From contig JAKCWW010002481.1 of assembly GCA_026260175.1 (NCBI GenBank), positions 1 to 53,012 on the forward strand: a DNA stretch of 53,012 bases. Reading direction: 5' to 3'. This DNA is from Reticulitermes lucifugus (Eukaryota; Arthropoda; Insecta; Blattodea; Rhinotermitidae). The position numbers were made by a program, and so were the translations under genes. The first letter of the stretch is position 1; every line of letters starts with the position of its first letter. A model generated the notes under the pieces. The model worked only from the letters and a program-made list of their open reading frames with translations, did not search any database and had not been told where the DNA came from. Shown here one piece after another: positions 37,461 through 49,000 of this stretch.

Positions 37461-39876
37461 CTACAATGCAATCTGTGTCTTTCACATACCCCAACAACTT
37501 TCAGCAGGGAACACCGACATTCCATTAAACATCAACACAAACGTTATCTTCATTAATCAATTTACATATAATGTTTCATATTTCTTTGGTTCCTCCTAAC
37601 CCAACCATTCCTGTAAGATCTTAACTTCATGCATTGTAGTTTCACTATTTGCAGTTTCAAGAAAATACCCTCTGTGATGGGCAAGGGTTTGCCGTATGTT
37701 AGTTGTAAACACAGTGACAGTGAAGAATGTTAAGGTCGTATCTGGTAATTTAACGTAGTCAGAATTTGTACTAGTGAAAATTATGTTGAAAAATGGAATA
37801 CTTCTATTTGTTTAGCTTTCACAGATTATGCCCTGTGGACTGTTCTTATTCAGAACTTATTCTTTGGACATACATTGTGACTCCATGGACAAGGGATTAG
37901 ACCATTGCAAGACTTCATCCTAACAGAACAACACAACACAGAAAATCAGGGGCATTCATCCATGCCTTGCATGGGATTCAAACACACAATCCCAGTACCT
38001 AAGGCCATGTGGCCACTGTGATCAACAAAACAGAATACTAAATTTCATACTCATTAATGCCCAGCTATTGCCTGCCTCACTGCACAGGCAGAAGCATCTG
38101 AAGGAATGGAGAAATCATATGTTCTTCTTGCATCTTGTTAATTATGGCAGTGGAACTGAAAGGCCTTCTTGAGTTCAATTAGTTTGTCATTCCAGAGCAT
38201 TTCACAATATTAATTCTAAATCACATGGTCAAAATATGCAATACATTCTTGCTTCCAATCCACTAACATGACGACCAATGTGGGCATGGATATGCAGTTC
38301 ATGCAAGAGTCTCTTCAAACTTAACATGCAATATGTTTTGGTATATGAATGATGTTAGGTAGAAATTATTTGTTTCTGAAAGAGGGCCAGGAAAAAAAAA
38401 CAACCCCTCACAAGAGAATGCCACAAGTCACTGTGCACATATCTCTGTAGCACTAAAACTGAGCAAGATACTGCAATGATTATGCCACAGGCTCGGTTTT
38501 GGGAGCTACCCTGTTCCTGTCTTTGCTGAGCAACTAACTACTCACACTGAAGTTTTTCATGATTTTCTTCTCTCTCAGGTGAATCCTGGGAGGCTACGCA
38601 CGAATAGGTCATAAGCATCTGAATCCTTACTTATTCACCATTTATGATCTTTCAAACTTTTCTGCCATTGCACATTATCCCATAGTAAGTCTCAAGCCAT
38701 AGCACATGCAAGATCAAAATGACAAAATGTAAGACAAATCAAAACAACAGCAGCAACAACACAAAATCATACGAATATCAATCATACATACTCCACAAAC
38801 AGATCTTTACAGAGAAACCAGCAATAAAGATCTTGTCTTACCAACATGGAAAACAGAAAAATAAGCAAGTACCAAAACAGAACCTGACCTCCAAAACACA
38901 TAAGAGCCAATAAACTATAAACATACTAATTTGGCATTAAATATACTGTCTACCTTTGGCTTTTGTAATAGCTATCACATGATAATGACCAACACAGGTT
39001 GAAACATGCTGTAGGGCAATGTAAATGAATGTGATAAAATACAAATTATTGTTGTGCCAACTAAAAAAACCTTAATATTTTTAATGGAAAAAACTCACTT
39101 AAAAATCAATCAAACATCACCAAATTTCCATAAAACTCAGGTACATAACAGCATGAAGCAAAAAAATTACAATCAGATTCAAGTCTTATGGGTGTTACAC
39201 AATTTCAGCTGGTAAATTGTTACTAACATTTCAAAAAAGTCATACTGCCTGCCTCTTCAGGGTCATGCAGTCCAAGATGAATAGCCAGGCCAGAACATAT
39301 GGGTATAAATAAACTTTTTTGGATTGCTTGACTGTGAAGATGAACACACTATGATCCTTCACAAAAGTGGGACATATTTACCAGTCAGTACAACAGAAAT
39401 CCCATGAGACTTGAATCTTCAGCAACACCACAGTCAGAATGTAAAAATCTCAAAGTACAATCACTCTGGGGATTCCATTCTTCTGAGACACACCACATCA
39501 CTTCGTAATCAGTTCCTGACATTTTGAGACACTATAGTGATATCATCTTCCAGGGTTGAAATGTTCAAGAAGGAAACTTGCATGTAATAATTTTTTTTCA
39601 ATAAACTTATCTTACTTATCTGAGATATAAGCACAGAATTCACATCAGCACGTCATGTTCATCTCAGTAACTATTTACATTGAATGAATGAGTGTTTCAC
39701 ATAAAAACACATACACTGCAGTAAGAAAAAAGTGGGGTTGTCTTCATTTTCAGGAACAATGAACCTGCAGGTATCCAATCTTGTAATTAAGTTCATGGGC
39801 TTAAACATTTTTTTTATACAAAGCACTGCAACAGGGATGCAATGATATGTAATTCAGTCTGCAATACTACTTTCAG

Positions 39877-39993
39877 TCAAGCTGAATCTCCATTACTAGT
39901 GCTGTGACAATCCCTTTGGCCCCGCCTTTGTTGTACCTTAACATCCATGTTGTATGGGTTGCTAGCAGTAACTGGCACCACTACTCGTTCTGG
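39877..39993 (-). CDS. ERI1: ERI1 last exon (basic tail and stop)
   Basis: Acceptor TTATTCAG|CCAGAA, phase 0, then PERVVVPVTASNPYNMDVKV, a Gln/Arg-rich stretch and TGA. The tail itself is not conserved, so assignment rests on the strong acceptor, matching phase and position. Confidence 0.75.
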   Translation of the reverse strand, partial: PERVVVPVTASNPYNMDVKVQQRRGQRDCHSTSNGDSA

Positions 39994-42900
39994 CTGAATA
40001 ATGCACAAAAAAAATATCATTATCACGAACTGAAGACATTGCATCCTAAATATTGAAAAATGATGGCACATGGAGCCTATTGTATAACTGCATATCTTAT
40101 GCTTTACCTTTGCTTCTTCATCCAATGACATAATGACTAAAACTGTCCATCATCTAAACTGTAAAATAAAAAGTGAATAAAGGTATGCAATTGAAAAAGT
40201 CTCTCTCATATGTCATCATATACTAAATATAGGTCACTAAAACTATACACTTTATGTAATTGCACTGTCTCCAGTGTAATAATTCTGGACAACAATTTCA
40301 ATATTCTTGCAATTTATAGGACAGTAATTATTACCAACATGCAGCCAATTTTCACTGTCATAATGACAGTTCAAAGAACCTCCAGCGACACTGAAAATGG
40401 ACACTATATTACCACTGTATCTCTCACACGTGAAGTCATTCTAAAGATGGAGCAAATTTGAGTAAGTGAGGTGACATGGAGGAAGTGATGATGGCAATTG
40501 AAAGGTATTGCTCATTAACACAATCATGAAGCCAAGACAACAGTCCTATTTACACAATGTATTCTAGCTTCATCCTCAACATAATTCTGTTCTCCACAGT
40601 GTGCAGCCCACATTGATCTGACAGGTGGAGTCATGTACAGTACACACAGACTCTTATATCTCAATTTCTAATCAAATGAAAATCATAAGTCTAAGAGTTT
40701 GTGAGGTTGATGTGTCACTGAGGTGAAATGTATATTAGAACTCTTCTACTGTCTCGAATTTGTAAATAACACATGTAATGTTTGAGATGGAGATTAGCTC
40801 CATCCAATGGACTGAACAAGTGCGACTCATAATTTCTGTATCTTGCCTGATGCTGGAAGTAGACCCAACCTACCAAACTGTTTTTTAATGAAAACATGAT
40901 GCTGCTGGAAAAAATCAAATGTATGTGTCACCTCAAATGAAAATCATATCTGTAATATAACTTTGACATTGACAGCAAAGCTAGCTGTAATGGTGTTGCT
41001 GACTGGGTTTCATTATCAATGGGCAAATCATATTTGCAGTGTCTAGTAGAACTCATATAGGAAAATACAGTGTTTTCCCAATTACAAGTTCTTCAGTGGA
41101 CCAGTGAGAAATAACTTCTTAAAAGGGGAAACTGCTTACATGGGGAATGTAAAAATTAAGTTAATTTTTGGGTTCACATTTTTCTGGTGATCCCAAACAA
41201 TTATTTCAACACCACAAATGTATATTATAAGGGAAATATGGATACAGTGTGCAACACCACAGCTCTTTTTTTATTTTACTGCTGAAGAAAAATTCATGAA
41301 ACAAAAGTCACAACAGACCACCAAAGGAATATGAGCCCAAAGTCATTGTTGTTCATGCAGGTGGACTTTAATTTACCCCACTTGTGTTCTCATTACACAG
41401 GCATCAATGCTCATAAAGTAACATCAGGAAATCTTCAAAACTACATTTCAAGGTCAAATTTTGCTGCAACATATCTCTGATATGCCTCACTTGATAAAAA
41501 ATAAATAATAAGATGGGAAATGTGTAATGTAACAATGAAGCAGTGTAAGATCTTTGCATCCTAGACCCCTTTCTGAAAGTCATACCATTCAATCCACTGA
41601 GGTCACACTTCTGTTGTTGTTCACACTTGTACATATACATATTTCTCGATGAACTCATTATTAACATGTTTACATTGATTTTGTCTGTGTTAAATTTATA
41701 AGTCATACATAACCTCAAATCTTCATGCCGCTGAAATATGTTGTAATTGTTTACTTACAGATGGTATTTTAGACACAATTTGTAGGTATATTCATCCTCT
41801 ATCTACAAACCAAATTTAATAATCCCAGACATCAGTAAATAATAAACGTTATGACAGCAGATTGTTATTCTTCTTAATTATACAGCATGTAAACCACATG
41901 AAAAAATTCATAACAACACAGGAACGTGATGTAACAACAGCGATATTACATCACCGGTATGTCACACCACAATAAATATATGTATAGATAATTATTTCTT
42001 TGACTTCTCTTGCTCTGTTGTTTTTCTTGTAATTATCTCATATCATGTGTTTTGATTTTCTCTACAACTATTTTCACAAACTCTTTTCAACCCAAGAATA
42101 ATTCCGCAACATATCATCAAAAATGTACTATATCTTCATGTCTGCATGTTATTTTTGTCCATTTTTAACCAAACTTGAATTTCTTGACAGACTTTAGTTA
42201 AAGTCAATCCAGCAAGAGCTGAGCTGTTCTGTGCTGACAAGCTAAGTCACAAGTGGCAAGCTAAGTCACTTTTTGCAACTTCGCAAATGTGACTAAATAC
42301 TGTGGAACCAGAAACAATCAATAGGTCACACACAAGTGACAAAGTGGTCCACAATCGACTGTCAACTGGAGAACAATGTTACAGTCAATTTTATGGTAAC
42401 AGATTGTAAGGAAGCAGATAAAAATCATTGGCTCAGGATCTTCCAGTAGGTGGATTTGGTATTAGGAATGTTAAAGTTTCACGTCCTGGGATAGACTTTG
42501 CTTTAGTGTAAAAATGTCAACAGCTGTTGCCATACTGTTTTGTCAAGGGGCCTCCTTGCTAACAAACAAAATAAGGACTTCAAATGATATGCCCACCTGA
42601 CTGGTCATTTTTGACTTTGCTTCGAGGGCTGATAAATGTATGCGTTCATTAACTTGGATAGAGGCACCATCGCACATCATTCGGATCAGCACACGTGCAA
42701 TGTTCCGAGCATCATCAAGCCCACAATGTGGCCGTCCCTCAAAACTGAGTTCCAGGTGCTCAAGCATCAGTTTCAAACTGAACTGAAATGCAAAGTAACA
42801 GTCAGACACAATGAAATATCAAGGACCTGCAAAAATAAAAACCACCGCTACATTTCCATAAACTACCAACATACCTATGGTTTAAGAAAAGGAAAAAACC

Positions 42901-45900
42901 TATCTTGACATTAAAAAAATGCCAACTTCAGTTTCAAGTGGCATCTTTGTTATGAGTATAGACGGGTCATGTGCTTGATTTTCATTGAGCACTGACAATT
43001 ACTCAAGCGATGAAGAGACTTTGTGCTGTTACAGAATCCCATTGTTCACAAAAGCCTATAACTAGGTCCCATTCTGGGGCAGTTCAATTCAATGCATGTC
43101 TTTACAACTTACTTTTCTATGATCCATTTTATTAATAACACACCTAGTAATCATATGTCTCACAAAAATCCTCTTCAAATGTCAGTTTGCAACCAAAATC
43201 TATGCAGTTTTTCTTTCTTATGTGCATGCTACATATTCCACTAACTTCATCCTACTTGTATTAGCCCTATAAAGCCCGGTTGTTACTTTTATGCACCAGA
43301 AGGTTTAACATTAAAAACTTCTGCATTCTGGCCACACAGTGCATTTATGAGTTTTGTATGGTTCTCAGAATGAATACTGATTATTTCTCTGAACAGCTTT
43401 TAACTTACTAGTTTTTATAACCAAGATATAATGTGTTTATTACATGGTATGAACTGAATCTTTAAATATAATTCAGGTCAATCATATTTGAAATATTGCA
43501 TGAAAAGTACAAACTGTGCAGTTATTTTCAGCAGAACAAAGTGACAAATGAAAAAAGGTAGGCAAAATATAACTGCGATCCTCAAGTCTCACAACAAAAC
43601 CATGCCTAGCACTGGCAATACATGACACAGTCTGGTACATAATGGATGAGCCAAGACACCTGTATCTACTCCGTATAAAATAAACAAGTACATCAAAAAT
43701 TACTTTGCCATAGTTATAGATTTTCATGTCAATAATGGTCGCTGTGATCCTGAATAATGTCACTATGTGATACACACCCTTCTGCACTTGTAGAAGTTAC
43801 TGAATGTCTTCCTGATGTTGATCCATTTCTTGGCAAACTGTGGATATGGCAGCCCAGAAATCTGTGAATAATATTATCCTCATATCAATTATATATTCCG
43901 AATAACACAAGTTGAGTTGTGTTATTCAGCACATATAATTAATCTGGTTTAATAGAACACAATGGGATGACGACACTTAAGTTTACCTGTGCTAGTCAAG
44001 CTTACCTTGTCAACAGATAAAAGAACATAAAAGGAAAGTTACTGAAGTGCAATCCTAACATCAATTTTAACAAACAATGTCTAAAGAAAAATGTAGTCAC
44101 AAAATACACATATATAAAAATGTCCAGCTCGTCACCCAATGCACATTTCACTAAGACTAAGGCTCAAAGACTAAGAATAAAGGACAAATTAAGATTTTTA
44201 TATATGAAAAAAACAAATTAAATGAAAATCTTTACAATATTCATTTGGATGAAGCTGTGTTCTTTGGAACATAAAATTAATCTGGTTTAATAAAACACAA
44301 CAGGATGACGACACTTAAGATTATCCTCATAACAAAGCACTTCTGCAGTAGTCTAATTACATTTTGATAAAATGTTAGGTACAAATTAAACATAACTCTG
44401 TGTCACTGCATATTCCATGTGCAATTATACTGATGATAGCTGACATTTACTTCACTCATGTACACTTACACCAAATCTGGTGCATATTCAAGAACACTTT
44501 CTATAAATTAATTCATGCACTCAAACACAGGAGCCTTAAGAGTCATAATAACAGAAATTTTAATAATTAACAATGCTTGAAAATAATTACTAAATATCAA
44601 GACACATTCATGATGTATTTTGAAGCAACCAACACCTGCAATAATTAACTTTGTTGAATATACATGCAACCAATCCTGATGGAGATTAAAAGTAAATACC
44701 AGCCATTATCCAATAATTTGCTCCTTCAAACACAGAACTTTCCTAGCAGCCAAATGGTATCCCCTGCTATTACAGGACAACCCCATAAAAAAAAAACTGC
44801 CACTGGACTCTAATCTAAACATATAGATCTCCATTCAAACAACCAGTTCTCTTCAGATCCAGCTGCACATGGACCAAATATTTTGTAAAATGACTGTGAG
44901 ATGACACTACTGTTACTAGCATGAACTTCCTACTGCTAGGTGTAAATACAGTACAACCAGCACATTCATTTCCTGCTTGAAATAAGGCAATTGTTGAGTA
45001 ATATCTTGTTAAGTACAAGTGTGTTGTTCCATACGTGCTTTGGGCAAATCTAAAAAATGGCAAACTTAAAACAACAGAGTGTCTGCACAAAATTTTGTTT
45101 AAACTGGGGCAAAACGCTACACAAACTTTGTAAATGGTGAATGTGGCTTTTGGAGAGCAGATAATGGCAAGCATGCAAGTTTCTGAGCAGTTTTAAAAGT
45201 TAAAAAGCAGTGTGACCTCTGCTGAAGATGCAGAATACACAGGGCATCCACTGACATCCAAAAACAGATGAAAATGTGGAGTGAGTGAACGAACCTGTCC
45301 TCAAAAACGGAACAGTCACTATCTGTGACATTACAGACATGCTGGTAATTTCATATGTGTCAGTTCAAAGCATTCTGAAAGACAATCTGAACATGTGTCA
45401 GATAGCAAAAAAATTTGCNCCCCAGTCTGCCAAAAGAGCAGCAGAAGAAGAATCTTGTCAACACATGCCCAGCCCTTGAAGAGAGGTCTGAAAGAGACCC
45501 AGAATTCCTTTCACAGACAATCACAGTGATGAGACATGAGGATACAGCTACCATACAGAGACAATGCAACATTCATCTCAGTGAAAGAGCCCATCACCTC
45601 CATTCCCAAAAAGGCATGATAAGTTTACTCAAATGTGAAGATCATGCTCATTGTTTTCTTTTGACATTCCTAGAGTTATGCATTATGAATTTGTTCGACA
45701 AGGACAAACTGTAAACCAACATTACTACACTGACACCTCACGGCATCTGCAGTAAAATATGTGGTGAGAACAACCTGCAAAGTAGAATCTCCAGGGCAGC
45801 GTTTACTCCTCCATGACAAAAACTGTGCTAACTCTAATTTGTCAAGGCATGCATTTCTGACTAAGAAAAAAATACCTGTCATTACGCAATTCCCCTACTC

Positions 45901-47640
45901 ACAAGATTTTGCACCATGTGACTAATTTATTTTCCTAAACCTTAAGATGGCATTAAAGGGAAAAAGATTTAGTATCATGATTCAAACGAAGTGGTGGCAA
46001 ACAGTGCACTTAACAAAATTATTCAGATGGTGGTGTGATCACTGGGACAGCTGTACAGTGTGTGAGTGACAATACTATGAAGGGGGAAGCATTGATTAGA
46101 AGGCATATGTTATTATTATCGACAAATGAGTTCAGCCTGGGAACTACTGAATAACACCGCATATCACTGCAACCTACACACTATATCAGGAGATGTCTGG
46201 TTTAAACCTCAGTTAATTCATCCCTAATTCTTTCAAGTTCACCAAACACAATCAAACATTCGTATAATTTGATGATAAAAAATGGTTGTGGTGTATATTG
46301 TGTACGTTCATAACTTACAACCATCCATCCAACTTAATCGTGAAACTATTCATTATACACTTTTATCCAGTATAAGCTCTACTATAAGCCATTACACTGT
46401 ATGTAATTTTTCATATCTTTGCATGGTAGTGTGAAGGAACATGCTCATATGACAGATTCAGGGACATGTATCCTGATAGTGGTTAGCTTTTCATTGTGCA
46501 CTGTGGAAAATACCTTACACTGTATCAAAACCACTTCTCCATGATTCACAATTCAGCAATACCTTGCACTGACCATACAGGAACCGCCCCATATCCCAGG
46601 GTCCATCTGTCACCACAATGAAATTGTGTTTTGTGCCTAGCTTGTGTTTGGTAAGCCAGGCTCCAAAGTCACTCAGAACCTGTGGGAAGGTGTCAGCTGC
46701 ATCCACCTCCTTCTGTGTGATGCCCGTCAGTTCCATGCAGAACCCAGAGAGTGTTGGGTTGAGTACAGGCCGGCAGTAGGCTTGGAAGTGGTCTACCACC
46801 TGTTGCAACTCTGTGCTGACAAGGACAGCTGGAAACTCAATGATTTCATGCCTGCGGAAATTGACCAAACTACTACACATCCAGAATGAAGAATAAAAAG
46901 TGGTGGCTCACAGGACTTAACTTCCAGTGGTGTCACCTGAACAGTGTCAAAATTCCCTATTTCTGTTTCCTCACGCTGGGATGTAATGTTGTATACTACA
47001 CAACTATGCAACAAAAACCAAATCTTACGGGTAATCTGGAGCATTGATCTCTTCACACGTTGCCTCAAAGTCTACGATCACATAATATGGTATGAGCTTG
47101 CTGCCTGTGACTAAGTTTGCACTGGTCAGCTTCTGATTCTTGTAGTAGTTTTTTAGTCGCTTTTTCAAAACATCGCAGCTGCCCTCTGTGCTCAATTTCA
47201 ACTGTTTAAGCTTGGACGTAATCGCTGCCTTGCTCATCTGATTGATACGACCATTCAACCTGGCCAGTTCCTTGTAAACAGAGTTGCTAAATGGGGAGTC
47301 CTCTCCCTTGTGCTGCAAACAGAAAGTGGATTACACTGAACCTGCTACAAAATGAGTGAATTTGGAACACATACCAGCAAAAGTACACTAAAATGGCTGA
47401 ACAATTCGGGGTTAATAGTAGCTATCCTACTTCACCTCTACGAAAATCTAATGCCTTCTGTAACTGAGAATACTGGCCACCTACCTCTGTAGCTTTTGCA
47501 TCAGAAGTTGTACGCACAGTATGTCTGAAGGACTTCGAAAAATCCCGCCTGACTACTGTTTTATCAAATTCGAAAACGTCAGGGGCGATAGAGTTTAAAG
47601 TTATGTACCTGTCATTAATGTTCTCAACATACCTCTTCGT
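39877..47640 (-). CDS. ERI1: 3'-5' exoribonuclease 1 (ERI1); 5' coding end unresolved
   Basis: DEDDh-family exonuclease that trims histone mRNA stem-loops, 5.8S rRNA 3' ends and small RNAs. Exons at 47029-47312, 46563-46851, 43778-43861, 42597-42782 and 39877-39993 join with exact phases. Visible parts: a SAP domain (INQMSKAAITSKLKQLKLST to CDVLKKRLKNYYKNQK); exonuclease motif I VDFEATCEE (D and E); HEIIEFPAVLVS; LTGITQKEVDAADTFPQVL; motif II TDGPWDM (D); FAKKWINIRKTFSNFY; and motif III GRPHCGLDDARNIARVL (H and D). All catalytic DEDDh residues are present. The last exon encodes a 38-residue basic tail and stop. A candidate upstream exon (47485-47640) is open and splices in phase but has no ATG, so the true start is not identified. 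Confidence 0.93.
39994..42596 (-). other. ERI1 last intron
   Basis: 2.6 kb of AT-rich sequence. Short reading frames at 40210-41718 resemble nothing known to me. Confidence 0.65.
42597..42782 (-). CDS. ERI1: ERI1 exon: motif III
   Basis: Acceptor TTTGCATTTCAG|TTCAGT and donor AGTCAG|GTGGGC, phase 0, 62 codons. It carries the catalytic GRPHCGLDD. Confidence 0.95.
43778..43861 (-). CDS. ERI1: ERI1 exon: FAKKWINIRKTF segment
   Basis: An 84-nt exon (28 codons), too short to stand out alone. Acceptor TTCACAG|ATTTCT and donor AGAAGG|GTGTGT, phase 0. It encodes ISGLPYPQFAKKWINIRK and TFSNFYKCRR. Confidence 0.9.
43937..44328. repeat. Direct repeat pair, about 52 bp, in an ERI1 intron
   Basis: Copy 1 (43937-43988) and copy 2 (44275-44328) share AATTAATCTGGTTTAATA, then AACACAA and GGATGACGACACTTAAG, with about 4 differences. 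They are 338 bp apart in the same orientation. Confidence 0.8.
45057..46069 (+). pseudogene. mariner transposase pseudogene
   Basis: Plus-strand frames in order: MANLKQQSVCTKFCFKLGQN (N-terminal HTH), HPLTSKN, a SYVSVQSILKDNLNMCQIAK block, TCPALEERSERDPEFLSQTI, NVKIMLIVFFDIPRVMHYEF and VRQGQTVNQHYYTDT, LLLHDKNCAN, PYSQDFAPCD and LKMALKGKRF. The expected transposase length (about 340 codons) is nearly complete but broken by many frameshifts and stops. The first catalytic Asp region (TGDESW in relatives) reads as TVMRHEDT here. Inactive. Confidence 0.82.
46563..46851 (-). CDS. ERI1: ERI1 exon: exonuclease core, motif II
   Basis: Acceptor TTTCCGCAG|GCATGA and donor TGCAAG|GTATTG, phase 0. It runs HEIIEFPAVLVSTELQQ to TDGPWDMGRFLYGQCK. 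Confidence 0.95.
46852..47028 (-). other. ERI1 short intron
   Basis: A 177-bp intron between the motif I and motif II exons, with GTAAGA and CAG borders. Confidence 0.9.
47029..47312 (-). CDS. ERI1: ERI1 exon: SAP domain and exonuclease motif I
   Basis: Acceptor TTTGCAG|CACAAG and donor CC|GTAAGA, phase 2. It runs HKGEDSPFSNSVYKELARLN to FEATCEEINAPDYP. Confidence 0.94.
47485..47640 (-). CDS. ERI1: ERI1 candidate 5' coding exon
   Basis: Open for 52 codons after a TAA at 47643-47641, ending ...TTSDAKATE at donor ACAGAG|GTAGGT. It is phase 0, matching the exon that starts at 47312. No in-frame ATG is present; the ATGs near 47628 and 47613 are in another frame that stops at once. Either a further upstream exon supplies the start, or this is partly 5' UTR. 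Confidence 0.45.
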
Positions 47641-47960
47641 TTAGAGAAGCAGTTTCTGACATTATTGAAGTTAGTGATTATTTTTGTAAATTCAGTAAAC
47701 AACTCTCAACAACAGTCAAACTATAAATGAAAACACACGACATCGAAAAACAGGTTTTGAGCACCCCCATCATTGCACATACAACTACCAAATTTCGCAC
47801 TTCCTCATCAGAGTCAAGTGCGAACCATTGACTACGGATCAGACCACGATCAGATAACTGAGCACAGATGAAACATTACGAACGCGAGCAGCGACATTGC
47901 CAATCACAGGCCTCCAGTGGGAGCCAGGTTGCTCTGATCCATGGCCAGAATAGCGTAGTG

Positions 47961-48125
47961 CAGGGTGGCACAAATTTCCAAAAATCTAGGAGAAACCTTG
48001 ACACTCCAGGCGCCAGAAGCGTGACAAAAAGCAAGTTCCATAATGAAGACCCACAAATATTACGCGCCACCTTACGAATTTTAGTCGCCCGGGCGATCTG
48101 GCTCTAGGGATTTGTGCACCCCTAG
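47961..48125 (-). mobile_element. hAT MITE
   Basis: Same family as 24976-25140, opposite orientation: CAGGGTGGCACAAATTTCC to GATTTGTGCACCCCTAG. Flanking octamers GCGTAGTG and GAGTAGCC share 5 of 8 positions. It lies next to a tRNA-like SINE head. Confidence 0.75.
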
Positions 48126-48200
48126 AGTAGCCGGTGTAGTAAATAGGCCTGTGGGCTGAATAACCCTGATATTGTGTTTCGACTCCCGTCAGGAGTAACA
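48126..48200 (+). mobile_element. tRNA-derived SINE head (probable)
   Basis: AGTAGCCGGTGTAGTAAATAG resembles an A box and GTGTTTCGACTCCCGTC (about 48173-48189) a B box, about 45 nt apart as in tRNA-derived promoters. The body after it is unclear. Confidence 0.5.
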
Positions 48201-48914
48201 GACCTTTCTCTTGAATCAGCGTAAAACTGACCACTTACAACCATCATCGAACACCAAGTTTAGAATATGTGGAGCAACAACTCCACTCCTCCATATACCT
48301 TCATATCGTACACAGGACAAGTTACCCTACCTTATTTAACGCCTCTTTATTAATTAAATATATTATATAGCGTTGGACAAACATGCCGAGCATGAATAAT
48401 GATGGACACAGAAGTAAATGGACGTGCCTAGTTCAAAGGTTTTACCTAAGATAACGGCGTACACAATCCCCGCAAACTACACCGAATCGAACGGAACGAG
48501 AACGAATTTTTATTTGCTGGCGCGTTCTAGAACAAGGGCTTCCGAACAAAATCGAACAGAAGGTCAGAGACGAATTTTTTTTTATTTAGTATGCGACGAC
48601 AAGCAGTTCAAAGAAGACTACAAAATATTTTAGGAACAGTTCGTTCAGTTGCTGACATTATTAAATCAAATGATTCTGTGTTAATGGCCCCTTAGTTATC
48701 TGTTATATAAGTAAATTAATTATTAAGATTATCAGTATTTTCAAGAAAAATTCATATTGTCGTTACAAATACAAAATTACCTGCCCCCTCCCTAAGATCG
48801 AAGGTTTCTGCCACCTCTGTGGTCAGCTATCTTCCTTAAAGAATAAGTCTTCAAAAACATGAATTCTTTGTCAAATAAGCAATAGAAGTTAAGGATTAAT
48901 TAGTTATTCTCAAC

Positions 48915-49000
48915 TGAATCCGGAATGGTGTAGTCTGTGTACTGACTAGACTATGGGCAGGAAATCTGGTGTTCGATTCCCGGCAGGGGCAAATACTTTT
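48915..49000 (+). mobile_element. tRNA-derived SINE head or tRNA pseudogene
   Basis: GAATCCGGAATGGTGTAGTC contains an A-box-like TGGTGTAGTCTGTG (48926-48939). GGTGTTCGATTCC (48968-48980) is a near-canonical B box. The acceptor ends do not pair into a full cloverleaf, so a functional tRNA is unlikely. Confidence 0.6.

Larger units (their letters stand above)
34943..39876. other. Intergenic region between ACBD3 and ERI1
   Basis: Contains the ACBD3 upstream region, a perfect 11-bp hairpin (36162-36191), a Tigger relic (36386-37460), ribozyme-like motif copies (38970-39005, 39225-39265) and otherwise AT-rich sequence with no gene recognised. A (CAT)n tract lies near 35570. Confidence 0.65.
42783..46562 (-). 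other. ERI1 introns flanking the 84-nt exon
   Basis: Introns 42783-43777 and 43862-46562. The second contains a 55-bp direct duplication (43937/44275) and a mariner relic (45057-46069). Nothing else is recognised. Confidence 0.7.

Noticed and set aside
37094-37528. A 144-codon frame that could be taken for a novel gene
   Set aside because: Its LAYKVPDLGFPDYDNADIHE-like content continues the Tigger/TIGD1 transposase relic starting at 36386.
45285-45714. Overlapping frames of 64 and 99 codons as genes
   Set aside because: They are fragments of a frameshifted mariner transposase.
48915-49000. A functional tRNA gene
   Set aside because: A and B boxes are present, but arms do not form a complete cloverleaf; a SINE head or pseudogene is more likely.
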